Shown: one piece after another, positions 47,890 through 55,859 of the stretch | Numbering within the stretch: position 1 is the first letter of the stretch | Layout of the letters: every line of letters starts with the position of its first letter | Assembly: GCA_963701265.1 (NCBI GenBank) | Contig: OY969581.1 | Coordinates: 62,001 to 126,000, forward strand | Source: VRUE01 sp963701265 | Lineage (GTDB): Bacteria > Actinomycetota > Thermoleophilia > Solirubrobacterales > 70-9 | Direction: 5' to 3' | Length of the DNA stretch: 64,000 nucleotides | The notes under the pieces: generated by a model | Database searches by the model: none | What the model was told of the DNA's origin: nothing | What the model saw: the letters and a program-made list of their open reading frames with translations, nothing else | Made by a program: the position numbers and the translations under genes

Positions 47890-48481
47890 AGGCGGGGTTG
47901 GGGCCGAGGATGACCTCGGTCATCCTCGGCAGCAGGTCCTGCACGCTCCCGCCCCCACCCAGCTCGAGCCGCTCCCGCAGCAACCAGGCCAGCCCGCCCG
48001 CGATCCCCTGGCCGAGGGGATCGGCGAGCTCCGCCGCAGCCGCATCGAGCGCCTCGTCATAGCGAGCCCGCATCCGCTGCCCGCCCTTCTGCGCCTCGAC
48101 GAAGCAGAGCCGCGCCCGGGCCGGCTCGGCGTCGATCGCCGCCAGCAGCGCCGCGAGGCCGGCCCGCACCTTCTTGTCTCGGTCCGCCTCCACGGGTACA
48201 GCCCCTCGCACCTTCCCTTCGAGCTCATCGACTGCCTTCTCGAAAGCCGCGATGAAGCACTCCTCCTTGTCGCGGAAGTGCTCGTAGAAGGTGACCGAGG
48301 AGACGCCGGCCCCCTTGACGATCGCTTCGATCGTCGTCGCGGCAGCGCCCTTCTCGGCGATCAGCGCCTCGGTCGCGGCCAGCAGGCGCTCTCGCTGGCT
48401 GCCGGCGACGGGGCCGCGGGGCCGCTCCTCCGCACGCGCTTCAGGCATATCGACCGCGAGCCTTTGCGAGAGGTACTGCAT
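47882..48481 (-). CDS. TetR-family regulator 2
   Basis: A 199-residue TetR protein. HTH: SQRERLLAATEALIAEKGAAATTIEAIVKGAGVSSVTFYEHFRDKEECFIAAF. The remaining helices carry a Glu/Ala-rich ligand domain. ATG 48479-48481 is preferred over an internal Met because a TATCCT hexamer (48488-48493, minus strand) lies exactly 6 nt upstream, indicating a leaderless start. It is divergent from regulator 3 across a 109-nt control region and overlaps regulator 1. The last residues run into a poorly conserved NPAYG end. Confidence 0.92.
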   Translation of the reverse strand: MQYLSQRLAVDMPEARAEERPRGPVAGSQRERLLAATEALIAEKGAAATTIEAIVKGAGVSSVTFYEHFRDKEECFIAAFEKAVDELEGKVRGAVPVEADRDKKVRAGLAALLAAIDAEPARARLCFVEAQKGGQRMRARYDEALDAAAAELADPLGQGIAGGLAWLLRERLELGGGGSVQDLLPRMTEVILGPNPAYG

Positions 48482-48590
48482 GGGCCGAGGATAGCTCTTT
48501 CTAAAAAGCTTTCATATCCGGAAAAAAAGGAGTAGTTTCTATTCGGCAGCCCCAGTTTCTGGGGAGAGTCAGCGACAAGGAGAGCACGCA

Positions 48591-49301
48591 ATGCGACAGG
48601 AAGCTTGCGCGGCCGCCAGGGAGGCGCTCCCAGTCGAAAGCACCGAGACCGCCCCGACACCCGACGCGACGATTCGCGAGGGGGAGATGGAGGGCGTCCT
48701 GCACGTCGTCGGGGAAGAGGGTTTCCGCGGCGCCTCGGTCCGCGCCGTGCTCGAGTACAGCGGCGGACACCGCAAGCAGTTCTACGACCACTTCGAGAGC
48801 CTCGAGGACTGCTTCGCCCAGGCCTATGACACTTGGATCGATCGGCTCGGCGCCAATCTGCTGGAAGCTGCGGTCGCGGCTTCGGACTGGCAGGCGAGCG
48901 TCCGGGCTGGGCTGGTCAGGCTCTTCCAGTTCGTCGGCGAACAGCCGAAAATTTCCCGTTCGCTCTTTGTCGAGGTGCAGATTGCCGGCGGCGCGGCACT
49001 GGCCAAGCACGACGAGGCGGTCGACCGGCTGGCCGGCCTGCTCGACAGCGTCCGCGCCGAGATCGAGGCCGGCCAAGCGCCACCCGGGTCGACCGGGGTC
49101 TTTGTGGTCGGCGGCATCGAGGCCTGCCTCTGCGACGCCCTCGCCGCCGGCGAGACGAACCGCATCTGGGACGCGCTCCCCGAGCTGATGCACCTCGCGG
49201 TCGGCTCATACCTGGGCAAAGGGGCGGCCGACGAAGCGTTCGAAACCGCCAAGGAGCTGCTCGAGCACGAGCGGGCCGAGCTCGAAGGAAGCTCCCGATG
49301 A
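48591..49301 (+). CDS. TetR-family regulator 3
   Basis: A 236-residue TetR protein with the HTH GEEGFRGASVRAVLEYSGGHRKQFYDHFESLEDCFAQAY, in which the turn (EYSGGHRKQ) is unusual for the family. AAGGAG lies 4 nt upstream of ATG 48591. The C-terminal half is helical with a MHLAVGSYLGKGAADEAFETAKELLEHERAELE tail. It overlaps regulator 4 by 4 nt (ATGA), forming a rightward pair divergent from regulators 2 and 1. It most resembles regulator 8 (both CFAQAY and a similar LFVEVQIAGG / IFVEVHAAGE segment). Confidence 0.9.
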   Translation: MRQEACAAAREALPVESTETAPTPDATIREGEMEGVLHVVGEEGFRGASVRAVLEYSGGHRKQFYDHFESLEDCFAQAYDTWIDRLGANLLEAAVAASDWQASVRAGLVRLFQFVGEQPKISRSLFVEVQIAGGAALAKHDEAVDRLAGLLDSVRAEIEAGQAPPGSTGVFVVGGIEACLCDALAAGETNRIWDALPELMHLAVGSYLGKGAADEAFETAKELLEHERAELEGSSR

Positions 49302-49990
49302 CGGAACTGCGCCTGGTCGCTCCCGAAGCCGAGGATGGCCCCTTCTCGGCGGGCACCCCCCTCCCCCGCCGTCTTCCTCCCGGCCGCCACGGAATTCCCG
49401 CCGGCCTCGTGCGAGAGCACCAACGATTGCGCCTGCTTGCGGCGATGGCGGAAGCGCTCGGCGAGCACGGCTACGCCAACGTCACCACCACCCACATCAG
49501 CGAGCGGGCCAACGTCTCCACCAGCACCTTCTACAAGCACTTCGGCAACCTCTGGGACTGCCTGCTCGCTGCCTACGTGGCCTCCGCCGATCGGCTTTGC
49601 GCGGAGATCGAGGTTGCCTGTGCTGAAACCGGGGACAACGATGTGCTCGAGACCGCTGGCGAGAGCGACGCCCTCGCGACCGGCATCGAGGCGGCCCTCA
49701 ACTTCTTCGCCGCTCAACCCGAGCTCGGCCAACTGCTCAGCGCGCAAGCGCCGCGCGAGGCGAGCGCCCTCTGCGCAGCCCGCCGCATCCTCATCTCCCG
49801 TCTCGCCGCAATGCTGCGCCGCACCCGCGGAGCCGACGACGCCCCGCAGCCCCTCGGCCTTGACGAGCGCCTGATCGACGCCACCCTCGCTTTCGTCAAT
49901 ACACGGCTCTCCGCCGGCGATGCCGAGCGCCTTCCCGAGCTCACCCCCGAGCTGGTCGCAATCCTCGACCGCCCCCGCGTCGCCGCCTAG
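49298..49990 (+). CDS. TetR-family regulator 4
   Basis: A 230-residue TetR protein beginning MTELRLVAPEAED. The N-terminal PPGRHGIPAGLVREHQRLRLL motif and HTH TTTHISERANVSTSTFYKHFGNLWDCLLAAY are clear. ATG 49298 overlaps the stop of regulator 3 (ATGA); the much longer open frame upstream is a shadow of that gene. The C-terminus GDAERLPELTPELVAILDRPRVAA parallels regulators 1 and 5. It ends 36 nt before the Phd/PIN module, which has its own operator. Confidence 0.91.
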   Translation: MTELRLVAPEAEDGPFSAGTPLPRRLPPGRHGIPAGLVREHQRLRLLAAMAEALGEHGYANVTTTHISERANVSTSTFYKHFGNLWDCLLAAYVASADRLCAEIEVACAETGDNDVLETAGESDALATGIEAALNFFAAQPELGQLLSAQAPREASALCAARRILISRLAAMLRRTRGADDAPQPLGLDERLIDATLAFVNTRLSAGDAERLPELTPELVAILDRPRVAA

Positions 49991-49998
49991 TCAAGCCT

Positions 49999-50018
49999 GG
50001 TAGCAGTACTGCTACCCT
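49999..50018 (+). promoter_or_regulatory. Operator/leaderless promoter of the Phd-PIN module
   Basis: A perfect 18-bp palindrome without loop, GGTAGCAGTACTGCTACC (49999-50016), overlaps TACCCT (50013-50018), which lies 7 nt before GTG 50026. This is a -10-like element for a leaderless transcript, embedded in a presumed antitoxin-binding site. Confidence 0.72.
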
Positions 50019-50025
50019 GCTCTTC

Positions 50026-50271
50026 GTGGCAACCGTTCCCCAGAAAGAGCTGCGCAACCACATAGGTGAGGTTCTGCGCAGGGCCGAGGCCGGTGAGGAG
50101 ATTACGATCACCGTCTCCGGTCGGCCCGTCGCCCAGCTGGGGCCTGCGCGCACGCGGCAATGGGTGCCGAGCGATCAACTCGCCGACCTTTGGGCCGCTC
50201 CCGCCGACCCGACTCTCGAGAAGGATCTCGAGGCCATGGGGGGCGAGCTGAGAGACCCCTGGTCTTCGTAG
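50026..50271 (+). CDS. Phd/YefM-type antitoxin
   Basis: An 81-residue protein with the Phd/YefM fold signature VPQKELRNHIGEVLRRAEAGEEITITVSGRPVAQLGP: a DNA-binding alpha/beta N-terminus followed by a short C-terminal segment (ADPTLEKDLEAMGGELRDPW) that would wrap the toxin. It should bind the palindrome immediately upstream and repress its own operon. The start is GTG 50026. The stop is 3 nt before the toxin GTG. Confidence 0.9.
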   Translation: MATVPQKELRNHIGEVLRRAEAGEEITITVSGRPVAQLGPARTRQWVPSDQLADLWAAPADPTLEKDLEAMGGELRDPWSS

Positions 50272-50274
50272 GAG

Positions 50275-50655
50275 GTGCCCGTACTGCTCGACACCTCGGT
50301 GCTGATTGGCGCCGAGGAAGGTCCCGAGGGGGACAGTGCGATCAGCGTCGTTTCGCTTAGCGAGCTCCATTTCGGCGTCCTCGCCGCCCCCGATGACGAA
50401 GCCCGGGCTCATCGAATGCGTCGCCTGGCGATCATCGAGGATCACTTCGACGCGCTGCCGTTCGATGCAGAGGCCGCTCGCGAGTGCGGAAGGCTGCACG
50501 CGGCGGTCGCGCAACGGGGCGGCAAACCACGGCGGCGTGCTTTTGACTTGGCGATAGCGGCGACGGCAAACGTTAACCGGGTGCCGCTGCTGACCTACAA
50601 CGCCAAGGACTTTGAGATCGTCGCGGACCTCGTCGACGTCCGCCGTCCCTCCTAG
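50275..50655 (+). CDS. VapC-like PIN-domain toxin
   Basis: A 126-residue PIN-domain ribonuclease. Acidic catalytic residues are seen in PVLLDTSVLIGAEE, SLSELHFGV and RRRAFDLAIAATANVNRVPLLTYNAKDFEIVADL, the standard VapC set. It probably cleaves tRNA or rRNA when released from its Phd-type partner. Start GTG 50275 lies 3 nt after the antitoxin stop with GGAG overlapping. The module sits between two groups of TetR genes, and its composition matches its neighbours, so there is no sign of very recent transfer. Confidence 0.9.
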   Translation: MPVLLDTSVLIGAEEGPEGDSAISVVSLSELHFGVLAAPDDEARAHRMRRLAIIEDHFDALPFDAEAARECGRLHAAVAQRGGKPRRRAFDLAIAATANVNRVPLLTYNAKDFEIVADLVDVRRPS

Positions 50656-50665
50656 CCCCTACCTC

Positions 50666-50860
50666 CTAGAGCTGGGTCGCGATAAGGCCGACCAGAGCCA
50701 CTATGACCCCACCACCGACCTGAAGCATGGTGCGCTGGAGCGCGTCAAAGCGGGCGTTCAGCGCTCGCAAGTCGGCATCAACCCGCTTGAATCCCTGGTC
50801 CACCCGATCGTTGAGATCATCCAACCGCTCGTCGGTCCAGCCGCGTCTCATGGCCTCCAT
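50666..50860 (-). CDS. Small coiled-coil membrane protein
   Basis: A 64-residue protein. Residues about 9-45 (WTDERLDDLNDRVDQGFKRVDADLRALNARFDALQ) have a heptad pattern typical of a coiled coil, and residues 46-64 (MLQVGGGVIVALVGLIATQL) form one membrane helix at the C-terminus. This layout resembles small tail-anchored proteins of the XhlA/DUF1640 sort. It lies convergent to the PIN toxin gene and 61 nt downstream of TetR regulator 5. I cannot assign a role. Confidence 0.68.
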   Translation of the reverse strand: MEAMRRGWTDERLDDLNDRVDQGFKRVDADLRALNARFDALQRTMLQVGGGVIVALVGLIATQL

Positions 50861-50921
50861 GATTGCACCGTAAAGGTTTCGGACTCATGTGTGGCGCGCG
50901 CAAGCGCACGCCACAGTGACA

Positions 50922-51632
50922 TCAGTCGGACGGGACTGCCCCGTCCCGCGCCAGCCGCTCGGCCTCCTCGTTGCCCAGGTACGGAGCCAGGATCAGCTCG
51001 ACCAGGTCGGGCAGGAGCTGCTCCAGCTGCTCGGTCCGTCCGGCGCTGATCTCGCGCACGATCAGCGAGACGATGCCGCCGACCAGGGTTTCCTCGGTGG
51101 CCTCCGGGAGCGGGCGCTCGCCGCTGTGCTCGGGTCGGCCGGCCTTGAGGATGGTGACGAAGCCCTGCATCGTGGCCCGGTGACGGGCGGCGATCTCACC
51201 GCCCGCGGCTACCGGCTCGACCATGCAGAGGCGGGCCAGCTCGGGCTCGGCGGCGAGGAAGCGCAGCATCGTCGCCAGCGCTGCCCGCACCTGCTGCGGC
51301 CACTCGGCGAAGGACTCCGCCGCGGCGCGCATCGAGTTCCGAATGTGGTCGGCGACCATGTCGTAGGCGGCGAGGAAGCAGGCTTCCTTGTCGTCGAAGT
51401 GCTCGTAGAAGGTGCGGCGGGAGACCGAGGCGGCCTTGGTGATGTTGGCGACCGTGGTCGCGTTGTAGCCACGCTCGGCGACGGTGTCGACGAGGGCGGT
51501 GATGATCCGCTCGCGCTGGTTCTGCTCGATGAACTCGCGCGGCAGGCCGTGGCGGCCGGCGGGCAGGCGCGGTGACGAACCCGCCGGCGCGGAATCCGCC
51601 TCTTTGCCCTTTTGTGCCGCCCCCTTTGCCAC
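50922..51632 (-). CDS. TetR-family regulator 5
   Basis: A 236-residue TetR protein. A Lys/Ala/Glu-rich N-terminus precedes PAGRHGLPREFIEQNQRERII, then the HTH ATTVANITKAASVSRRTFYEHFDDKEACFLAAY. The C-terminal TLVGGIVSLIVREISAGRTEQLEQLLPDLVELILAPYL closely parallels regulator 1. Start is GTG 51632, 16 nt after regulator 6, so it is the third gene of a leftward run 7-6-5. Ligand unknown. Confidence 0.92.
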   Translation of the reverse strand: MAKGAAQKGKEADSAPAGSSPRLPAGRHGLPREFIEQNQRERIITALVDTVAERGYNATTVANITKAASVSRRTFYEHFDDKEACFLAAYDMVADHIRNSMRAAAESFAEWPQQVRAALATMLRFLAAEPELARLCMVEPVAAGGEIAARHRATMQGFVTILKAGRPEHSGERPLPEATEETLVGGIVSLIVREISAGRTEQLEQLLPDLVELILAPYLGNEEAERLARDGAVPSD

Positions 51633-51648
51633 GGACCGACCATACCCG

Positions 51649-52284
51649 CTAGCGCAGCGACTGGACCAGCAGCTCGTCCTCGGCGGCGCGCGAGCCGAGG
51701 TAGGGCATCACCGCCATGTAGACGAGCTCGGGCAGGAAGTCCTCGCCGCGCTCGAGGCAGCCGTCTTCGACCCGGCCGAGGACCGTGCCGTAGATCGCCC
51801 CGGCGACGATTTCGGCGGTGCAGCGGGAGACCGACTCGGGCTTCTCCAGCTCCTCCCGCCCGCCGTCGAGGATGTCGGCGAGGCGCTGCAGGGCCTGGTC
51901 GCGGCGGGCCTGGGCGCCGCTGCCGGTGCCGTTCACCTCGACGACCAGGAAGCGCGCGCGGGTGGCGTCCTCGCCGAGGAAGCGCATCGCCGCCCAACCG
52001 GCGGCCCAAACGCGATCGTGCCATGAGGTTGGGCCGGAGTAGGCGCTGAGCACCCGCTCGCAGAACTCCGCCGCCAGCTCGTCGTGGACGCAAAGAAAGC
52101 AATCCTCCTTGCCGGCGAAACAGCGGTCGAAGTGTGAGCGCCGGGTGCGGGCCTGCTCGCAGACCATCTCGATGCTGGTCTGCGCGTAGCCGCGGTTGCC
52201 GACCAGGTCGATCATCGCCGCGGCGATCCGGGTGCGGACGGGGTCGTCCAGCGCGCGAGGCGGTCCTCCGTTGCCGGTTCTCAC
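51649..52284 (-). CDS. TetR-family regulator 6
   Basis: A 211-residue TetR protein with a divergent HTH: YAQTSIEMVCEQARTRRSHFDRCFAGKEDCFLCVH, where the usual FY after the turn is replaced by SHF. An extra Cys pair flanks the recognition helix (DRCF, DCFLCV). The C-terminal domain has FLVVEVNGTGSGAQARRDQALQRLADILDGG. Start GTG 52282-52284 has GGAGGG 10 nt upstream. It is the middle gene of the run 7-6-5. The altered helix may mean a different DNA target. Confidence 0.88.
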   Translation of the reverse strand: MRTGNGGPPRALDDPVRTRIAAAMIDLVGNRGYAQTSIEMVCEQARTRRSHFDRCFAGKEDCFLCVHDELAAEFCERVLSAYSGPTSWHDRVWAAGWAAMRFLGEDATRARFLVVEVNGTGSGAQARRDQALQRLADILDGGREELEKPESVSRCTAEIVAGAIYGTVLGRVEDGCLERGEDFLPELVYMAVMPYLGSRAAEDELLVQSLR

Positions 52285-52318
52285 ATCAGCCCGGCCCTCC
52301 CCCTGCGCTCGCTTTTGC

Positions 52319-53008
52319 TCAAGCCGCGGCGGCGCGGGCCTGGGCCGCGTCCGCCGCGCGCCCCGCCTCGACCTCGCCGACGTAGGGAGTCAGCGTCACC
52401 TGCAGCATCTCCGGCAGCAGGCCCTTGATCTCGTCCTCTTCGCCAGCCAACAAGCGCTGGTGGACGAGCCAGGCCAGGCCTCCCACGACCGCGACCTCGA
52501 GCCCGTCGGGCAAGCGGCCCGCCCGCGGGTTGTGGACGCGTCCCTCGCGCAGCTTCGGCGCCAGCTTCTCCAGCATCCCCTGGTAGCGCTTCAGCGCCTC
52601 GCCCCCGGCCGCCTGGGCCTCGACGATGCAGAGGCGCGCTCGCGAGGGCTCCTTGACGATCATCTCGAGCGTGATCTCGAGCCCGCTGGCGATCTGATCG
52701 GCCCAGTCCTGTTCGGGATCGAGCAGCTCGCCGTAGACCTCCGCCGCCGCATCCATCGTCTCGTCGAAGGCGGCGAGGAAGCACTCCTCCTTGCTGGAGA
52801 ACTGCTCGTAGAAGGTCGAGAGGGCGACGCGAGCCGTTTTGGCGATCAGCTCGATCGTGGTCTTCTGGTAGCCACGCTCGGCAACCAGCTCGGCGGTGGC
52901 CAGCAACATCCGCTCGCGCTGGTTCTGGGTGACGAAGTCGCGGGGCACCAAGTGCCTTCCCGGGGGCATCGTGGCGAGCCGTTCGGAGAGCGATCGTGAA
53001 TCCGCCAT
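52319..53008 (-). CDS. TetR-family regulator 7
   Basis: A 229-residue TetR protein beginning MADSRSLSERL. MPPGRHLVPRDFVTQNQRERML precedes the HTH QKTTIELIAKTARVALSTFYEQFSSKEECFLAAF. The C-terminus ends in an Ala-rich tail. ATG 53006-53008 is preferred over an upstream start at 53029 because a TACCTT hexamer lies exactly 6 nt before it, with TAGACA 17 bp further up. It leads the leftward run and is divergent from regulator 8. Confidence 0.92.
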   Translation of the reverse strand: MADSRSLSERLATMPPGRHLVPRDFVTQNQRERMLLATAELVAERGYQKTTIELIAKTARVALSTFYEQFSSKEECFLAAFDETMDAAAEVYGELLDPEQDWADQIASGLEITLEMIVKEPSRARLCIVEAQAAGGEALKRYQGMLEKLAPKLREGRVHNPRAGRLPDGLEVAVVGGLAWLVHQRLLAGEEDEIKGLLPEMLQVTLTPYVGEVEAGRAADAAQARAAAA

Positions 53009-53014
53009 GCCGCC

Positions 53015-53043
53015 AAGGTACCAAAACATACATTTGATGTCTA
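53015..53043 (-). promoter_or_regulatory. Leaderless promoter of the TetR 7-6-5 run
   Basis: On the minus strand TAGACA (53038-53043), a 17-bp spacer and TACCTT (53015-53020), with 6 nt left to the ATG of regulator 7. The spacer region carries ACAT...ATGT arms that could belong to a TetR operator shared with the divergent regulator 8. Confidence 0.65.
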
Positions 53044-53146
53044 CTTCCTTGCTTTACAGAAAACATTGCGTTCTGGTCATTCGTTGTTTTTGAAAGCTGC
53101 TATACCTAGACAAAAGGTCACTGTTTGCAAAACTGGTAGGACCTCG

Positions 53147-53860
53147 ATGTCGGAATCTCCCAGCGCACCCGCCAAAGAAGAGGAGCTCGCTCCGGTAGTT
53201 CCCTTCCCGGGACTGCGCTCGCGAGCACCCCGCGAGCGTCTGCTGGAGGCGGTCCTCCTGGTCAGCGGCGAGCTCGGCTACGAACAGGTCGCGGTCAAAC
53301 ACGTGATCGAGCGGGCGCGGGCGAGCCGGGCGACCTTCTACAAGTACTTCGAGGACCGGGACGACTGCTTCGCGCAAGCCTATGGCGACGCGAGCTCCTG
53401 GCTCTACCAGCGGCTGATCGGCGCCGCCAAGCGGCAGCCGAGCTGGCGCGAGGGCCTGCGCGCCGGCATGGCCGAGCTGCTCGAGTTCTGCGCCAACCAG
53501 CCGGCACTCGCGAAGGCGATCTTCGTCGAGGTCCATGCGGCGGGCGAGCAGTCGCTCGCCCAGCGGCGCGATTTGATGGAGCGCCTCTCCCGCGCACTTG
53601 ACAGCGCGCGCCGCGAGATTCCCTCTCGCCAAGCTCCACCTCCAGTTACGTCGACCTTCATGGTAGGCGCTATCGACACTCTTGTGTGCGCGAAGTTGAT
53701 GGACGGCGACGCCGCCAAGGTGCCGGAGATGCTTCCCGGCCTGCTCTACTTCGTCGTCATGCAGTACTTCGGCGAGGACGCCGCCTGGGAAGAGATGACC
53801 GCCGCTTCCGTGGCGACCTGGCACTCGCGGCGCAGCGCGGCCTCGCAGCGGCCGCGCTGA
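53147..53860 (+). CDS. TetR-family regulator 8
   Basis: A 237-residue TetR protein starting MSESPSAPAKEEE at ATG 53147 with TAGGA upstream; the earlier in-frame part is intergenic. HTH: GYEQVAVKHVIERARASRATFYKYFEDRDDCFAQAY. The ligand domain contains AIFVEVHAAGEQSLAQRRDLMERL, close to the matching segment of regulator 3. It ends 26 nt before the convergent carboxylase gene. A TATACC hexamer (53101-53106) marks a possible -10 for this gene. Confidence 0.9.
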   Translation: MSESPSAPAKEEELAPVVPFPGLRSRAPRERLLEAVLLVSGELGYEQVAVKHVIERARASRATFYKYFEDRDDCFAQAYGDASSWLYQRLIGAAKRQPSWREGLRAGMAELLEFCANQPALAKAIFVEVHAAGEQSLAQRRDLMERLSRALDSARREIPSRQAPPPVTSTFMVGAIDTLVCAKLMDGDAAKVPEMLPGLLYFVVMQYFGEDAAWEEMTAASVATWHSRRSAASQRPR

Positions 53861-53886
53861 GGGGGATCGCGATGGGCTTTCCCCGC

Positions 53887-55455
53887 CTAGAGCGGGATGT
53901 TGCCGTGCTTGCGCTTCGGCTGGGCGACGCGCTTGGACTGCAGCATGCGCAGCGCCTTGATCAGCTTCGGCCGCGTCTCGCGGGGCTCGATCACGTCGTC
54001 GATGTAGCCGCGCTCGGCCGCCGAGTAGGGATTGGCGAAGTGGGCCTTGTAGTCGTCGATCAGCTTCTGGCGGCGCTCATCGGGCGTCGGCGAGGAGGCG
54101 ATGTCCTTGCGATAGATGATGTTGACCGCGCCCTCGGGGCCCATTACCGCGACCTCGGCGGTCGGCCAGGCGACGTTGTAGTCGGCCAGCATGTGCTTCG
54201 AGTTCATCACGTCGTAGGCGCCGCCGTAGGCCTTGCGGGTGACGACGGTGAGCTTGGGCACGGTCGCCTCGGTGAAGGCGTAGAGCAGCTTGGCGCCGTG
54301 GCGGATGATCCCGTTCCACTCCTGGTCGGTGCCGGGCAGGAAGCCGGGCACGTCGGTGAAGGTGACGATCGGGACGTTGTAGGCGTCGCAGGTGCGGACG
54401 AAGCGGGCCGCCTTCTCGGAGGCCTCGATGTCGAGCACGCCGGCGAGGAAGGCCGGCTGGTTGCCGACGATCCCGATCGGGAAGCCGTCGAGCCGCGAGA
54501 AGCCGCAGACGATGTTCTTGGCGAAGTGCTCGTGAACCTCGAAGAACTCCTCGTCGTCGACGACGCGGGCGATCACCTCGCGCATGTCGTAGGGCTTGGA
54601 GGGATCGTCGGGGACGAGCGTGTCGAGCTCGGTGTCTTCGCGCTCGGGGTCATCGGAGGGCTCGAAGCGCGGCGGCGCCTCGAGGTTGTTCGAGGGCAGG
54701 AAGCTGAGCAGGTAGCGGGCGTCCTCGAGGCAGCTCTCCTCGTCCTCGGAGGCGAAGTGGGCAACCCCCGACTTCGAGTTGTGGCTCATCGCCCCGCCCA
54801 GCTCCTCGAACTCGACCTCCTCGCCGGTCACCGTCTTGATCACTTCCGGCCCGGTGATGAACATGTGCGAGGTCTCCTTGACCATGAAGATGAAGTCGGT
54901 CATCGCCGGCGAGTAGACGGCGCCGCCGGCGCAGGGCCCCATGATCAGGCTGATCTGCGGGATCACGCCGGAGCACTGGACGTTGCGGACGAAGACGTCG
55001 CCGTAGGCGCCGAGCGAGACGACGCCCTCCTGGATCCGGGCACCGCCGGAGTCGTTGATGCCGATCACCGGTGCGCCGACCTGGGCGGCGAGGTCCATCA
55101 CCTTGCACATCTTCTCCGCCATCACCTCGCCGAGGCTGCCGCCGAAGACGGTGAAGTCCTGCGAGAAGACGAAGACGGTGCGGCCGTCGATCGTGCCGTG
55201 GCCGGTGACGACGGCGTCGCCCCAGGGCCGTTTCTTCTGCATCTCGAAGTCGTAGGTGCGGTGGCGGACGAAGGTGTCGAGCTCCTCGAAGGAGCCGGGG
55301 TCGAGCAGCTTCTCGACCCGCTCGCGGGCGGTCATCTTGCCCTTCGCATGCTGCTTCTCCACCGCCTCCTCGGAGGCCGAGTTGATCGCGGCATCGCGCA
55401 GCTCACGCAGGTAAGCGAGCTTCTCCTCGTGGGTGATCGGATTCTTCTCGCGCAT
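53887..55455 (-). CDS. pccB: Acyl-CoA carboxylase beta subunit (propionyl-CoA carboxylase)
   Basis: The carboxyltransferase subunit, 522 residues, that moves carboxybiotin CO2 to propionyl- or acetyl-CoA. The N-terminal half has GDAVVTGHGTIDGRTVFVFSQDFTVFGGSLGE and the oxyanion loop GINDSGGARIQEGV ... MGPCAGGAVYSPA; the C-terminal half has DVPGFLPGTDQEWNGIIRHGAKLLYAFTEATVPKLTVVTRKAYGGAYDVM. GVLDIEASEKAARFV and the Asp in DVPGFLPG are typical of the propionyl-CoA/acyl-CoA group. The partner biotin carboxylase is not in the window. With the mutase at 57677 it forms the propionyl-CoA to succinyl-CoA route. An accessory island lies between them. Confidence 0.94.
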   Translation of the reverse strand: MREKNPITHEEKLAYLRELRDAAINSASEEAVEKQHAKGKMTARERVEKLLDPGSFEELDTFVRHRTYDFEMQKKRPWGDAVVTGHGTIDGRTVFVFSQDFTVFGGSLGEVMAEKMCKVMDLAAQVGAPVIGINDSGGARIQEGVVSLGAYGDVFVRNVQCSGVIPQISLIMGPCAGGAVYSPAMTDFIFMVKETSHMFITGPEVIKTVTGEEVEFEELGGAMSHNSKSGVAHFASEDEESCLEDARYLLSFLPSNNLEAPPRFEPSDDPEREDTELDTLVPDDPSKPYDMREVIARVVDDEEFFEVHEHFAKNIVCGFSRLDGFPIGIVGNQPAFLAGVLDIEASEKAARFVRTCDAYNVPIVTFTDVPGFLPGTDQEWNGIIRHGAKLLYAFTEATVPKLTVVTRKAYGGAYDVMNSKHMLADYNVAWPTAEVAVMGPEGAVNIIYRKDIASSPTPDERRQKLIDDYKAHFANPYSAAERGYIDDVIEPRETRPKLIKALRMLQSKRVAQPKRKHGNIPL

Positions 55456-55517
55456 CGGGCGCGGGAGTCTATTTATCCGCGCTCCCAGAAGACGCCGTCG
55501 ATATTCCAGGAGAATGC

Positions 55518-55535
55518 GATACCTAATCAGGTATC
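55518..55535 (+). promoter_or_regulatory. Operator of the second XRE-nucleotidyltransferase module
   Basis: A perfect 7-bp inverted repeat GATACCT-AATC-AGGTATC ends exactly at the base before ATG 55536. TAATCA (55524-55529), 6 nt before the ATG, is a weak -10 candidate. The arrangement, an operator abutting the start codon, matches the two PIN modules. Confidence 0.65.
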
Positions 55536-55859
55536 ATGGCGAATATGGATTCGCCAGGTGCATTGGTGCGGGATGCGCGGCATGCAGCCGGGCTCTCGCA
55601 GCGTGCAATGGCCCAGCGGGCCGGAACCTCGCAGCCCGCGATCGCCCGCTACGAGCGCGGCGTGGCAACGCCCTCCTGGGAAACGCTGCAACGGCTATTG
55701 GCAGCATGCGGGCAGCGCCTTCAGCTCAGCACCGAGGTAGTTGCCGATACCCACGACATCGAGCTGGCGGCGCAGCTGCTGGAGCTCACGCCGTTGCAGC
55801 GCCTTCGCGCGCTCTCGCGCTACGCCCGCTTGCGCGAGCTGGCGACGGCGCGAACATGA
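55536..55859 (+). CDS. XRE/Cro-type HTH protein of the second module
   Basis: A 107-residue protein with a Cro/C1 HTH (GALVRDARHAAGLSQRAMAQRAGTSQPAIARYERGVATPSWETLQRLLAACGQRL) and a helical C-terminus LELTPLQRLRALSRYARLRELA. It overlaps the nucleotidyltransferase gene by 4 nt (ATGA). It is clearly the same architecture as the protein at 28130-28462, sharing AGLSQ, the recognition helix register and a P-x-x-R-L-AL element, though similarity outside the HTH is modest. Likely DNA-binding antitoxin of the pair. Confidence 0.86.
   Translation: MANMDSPGALVRDARHAAGLSQRAMAQRAGTSQPAIARYERGVATPSWETLQRLLAACGQRLQLSTEVVADTHDIELAAQLLELTPLQRLRALSRYARLRELATART

Noticed and set aside
48833..49297. N-terminal extension of TetR regulator 4
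   Set aside because: The extended frame lies entirely within regulator 3 and has a shadow composition; ATG 49298 overlaps the stop codon of regulator 3.
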